From: Erysipelothrix sp.
GTDB taxonomy: Bacteria; Bacillota_I; Bacilli_A; Erysipelotrichales; Erysipelotrichaceae
Direction: 5' to 3'
Assembly (NCBI GenBank): GCA_012512495.1
Contig: JAAZEC010000070.1
Span: 1-6,723 of the forward strand
DNA: 6,723 bases
Part shown: positions 5,351-6,723 of the stretch, one piece after another
Layout of the letters: every line of letters begins with the position of its first letter
Numbering within the stretch: position 1 is the first letter of the stretch
Notes under the pieces: generated by a model
The model's database searches: none
What the model saw: the letters and a program-made list of their open reading frames with translations, nothing else
Told to the model about the DNA's origin: nothing
Program-made: the position numbers and the translations under genes

Positions 5351-6723
5351 CGTGAGAACTCCTTCAATAAGGTCTCTGGATCAATCTTGACATGGGTCGG
5401 CCTACCATGAGGGCAATGGTACGGGTTTTCACACTTCAGTAGATCATCGACAATTTTCTGTAACTCAAAGAGTGTGCGTCGCTCATTAAAACGAATCGAA
5501 GACTTACAGGCCATCGTCGCTAACTTGTGTTCGTTCACATCTAACAGACTGTAGTCCTTATCCTCACGCAATGAATCGAACAAACCATTAATAAAGTTGA
5601 CAGGATCCACGCTGTTTAGATAGGTCGGAAGGGAGCGAATAATCAGCTCATCTTCCGAGATCATCTCCACCTGAATACCAAACGAGGCTAGTCGATCAAT
5701 CAGGTTATCAAAGTGTGGCACCTGTTTGATAATGATAGGAACCAAAATATCCTGTTGATGAAACTGTTTCTCACTCATTTTCTTACGAAAGAACTCATAC
5801 TGAACCCTTTCCATAGAAGCATGTTGATCAAAGAGATACAGTCCACTCTCATCTTCCCCAAGAATATACTTGCCATGGTGCTGAGCGAGGACCCGTAGCG
5901 AACTCTTAACAGGAACCGCCACGCGTTCCTCTTGGACAGGCATCTCAAAGATACTAGGTATCTCTACTTTCTCTCGTGGTCTCTCTATCAACGGTCTCAT
6001 GATCTTTGGAGTCATTTCTTCTGACAATGAAGCAAAAAGTGTTTCCTTCGTGAGATCTAACAACTCTTTCTCCTGTGAGATTTTAACCTGCCACTTAGAA
6101 GGGTGCACATTGACATCCACCAACTGCACATCACTCTCGAAATGACACACGACAATAGGATAACGATCTCCTGGCATGTAACGATGGAAGACCTCATTAA
6201 TGACTTGGTTCATTTGAAAATAGTTAATCATTCGTGAATTCAGATAGAAATACTCATGGTAACGATTTGCCCGATGAATATGAGGCAATACATAGACCCC
6301 ATGAATCTTAAAATTAGCCGATTGCCTGCTAAACACTCTAGTCGTAGCAGCCGCCTCAGGACCATAAAGCTGAAAGATAATTTCCTCAAGCTTGCCATTG
6401 CCCTTCGTCTCTAGAACTGTCCGATTCTCATTACTGATTTTAAAAGCAATCTGTGGATAACCCAGCACAAACGAATGCATCAAGGCATTAATTCTAGTCG
6501 CCTCATACTGTGGAGACTTCAGAAACTTTAACCGTGCCGGTAGACGAAAGAAGAGGCTAGACACCTCGATAGTCGTGCCCCGACCATGGGAGGCTGGCTG
6601 AAACAACAGTTCCTTACCATTGTTAATCTGTATTTCATAACCCTGATGGTTATAGGAAGAGATTGCTTTGACGATCGAGACACTGGCGATGGAAGGCAGT
6701 GCCTCACCACGAAAACCCAGAGA
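5347..6723 (-). CDS. mutL: DNA mismatch repair protein MutL, endonuclease type (N-terminus beyond right edge)
   Basis: MutL links MutS mismatch recognition to strand incision. In window, 458 residues are visible; the frame runs open to base 6723 through SLGFRGEALPSIASVS, the GHKL ATP-lid motif. The TTG at 6606 is therefore an internal Leu codon, not a start; about 90 residues with the first ATPase motifs are missing. Numbering from the edge: GFRGEAL 3-9, HGRGTTIEV 46-54, the PAR-KFL block 62-68, and DVNVHPSKW 203-211 of the transducer domain. The C-terminal domain has the metal-binding endonuclease motif DQHASMERVQYE (299-310; DQHA-X2-E-X4-E), the likely beta-clamp contact QDILVPI (324-330), ACK (405-407), CPHGRP (437-442) and the terminal FSR. 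It is thus a nicking MutL, as in bacteria without MutH. Oddities: a linker of only about 40 residues and Arg where most MutLs have Asn before xPAR. First visible gene of the operon with miaA and msrA; mutS may lie further upstream. Confidence 0.96.
   Translation of the reverse strand, partial: SLGFRGEALPSIASVSIVKAISSYNHQGYEIQINNGKELLFQPASHGRGTTIEVSSLFFRLPARLKFLKSPQYEATRINALMHSFVLGYPQIAFKISNENRTVLETKGNGKLEEIIFQLYGPEAAATTRVFSRQSANFKIHGVYVLPHIHRANRYHEYFYLNSRMINYFQMNQVINEVFHRYMPGDRYPIVVCHFESDVQLVDVNVHPSKWQVKISQEKELLDLTKETLFASLSEEMTPKIMRPLIERPREKVEIPSIFEMPVQEERVAVPVKSSLRVLAQHHGKYILGEDESGLYLFDQHASMERVQYEFFRKKMSEKQFHQQDILVPIIIKQVPHFDNLIDRLASFGIQVEMISEDELIIRSLPTYLNSVDPVNFINGLFDSLREDKDYSLLDVNEHKLATMACKSSIRFNERRTLFELQKIVDDLLKCENPYHCPHGRPTHVKIDPETLLKEFSR
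5359..5363 (-). promoter_or_regulatory. Ribosome binding site of miaA inside the mutL end
   Basis: On minus, AGGAG ends 8 nt before the miaA ATG (5348-5350), inside the last codons of mutL. It supports this start over alternatives and, with the 4-nt ATGA overlap, points to translational coupling. Confidence 0.75.

Noticed and set aside
5347..6606. A mutL start at the TTG at 6606
   Set aside because: The frame stays open to the window edge and encodes SLGFRGEALPSIASVS, a core MutL motif, so this TTG is an internal Leu codon.
1..6723. Mobile element, CRISPR array, toxin-antitoxin pair, phage defence system or tRNA
   Set aside because: No transposase or integrase motifs, terminal inverted repeats, regularly spaced repeats or cloverleaf sequence were seen; the space is filled by recognisable genes and short control regions.

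Overview
The window reads as a chromosomal segment of an AT-rich, low-GC Gram-positive bacterium (Bacillota, Bacilli in the broad sense). The reasons are the strong AGGAGG-type ribosome binding sites, a consensus sigma-A promoter, a lipoprotein with a Firmicutes-style signal peptide, an endonuclease-type MutL and a RarA tail of Bacillus type. TGA is used as a stop (ends of mutL and of the ABC ATPase) and Trp is TGG, so the standard bacterial code applies. This excludes the Mycoplasma/Spiroplasma code. A relative of Erysipelotrichales or the Izemoplasma/Acholeplasma side is possible, but that is a guess from protein style only.

Layout from left to right. (1) Bases 1-611, plus strand: the C-terminal half of rarA (mgsA), cut by the left edge. 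(2) Bases 593-624: a hairpin with T-runs on both sides, shared as a bidirectional terminator with the convergent gene to its right. (3) Bases 645-1667, minus: a secreted lipoprotein made of two copies of one unrecognised or poorly described domain. It has its own perfect-consensus promoter at 1694-1722. (4) Bases 1753-3815, minus: a two-gene ABC exporter operon of the NatAB/YhaQ-YhaP type, ATPase then permease, joined by an ATGA overlap. (5) Bases 3864-3912: a terminator hairpin and a second small hairpin closing the upstream operon. (6) Bases 3913-6723, minus: the operon mutL (N-terminus beyond the right edge) - miaA - msrA, with mutL and miaA overlapping by ATGA and msrA starting 13 nt after the miaA stop.

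The genes combine DNA maintenance (RarA at stalled forks, MutL in mismatch repair), tRNA modification (MiaA), repair of oxidised methionine (MsrA) and envelope functions (lipoprotein, ABC exporter). Transcription can be divided into rarA on plus and three minus-strand units: mutL-miaA-msrA, the ABC pair and the lipoprotein. No gene-free stretch exceeds 300 bases; the longest gaps are about 85-97 bases and hold the promoter and terminators described.

I see no mobile element, CRISPR array, tRNA or rRNA, and no convincing new defence or biosynthetic system. The least explained item is the duplicated-domain lipoprotein with its unusually strong promoter.
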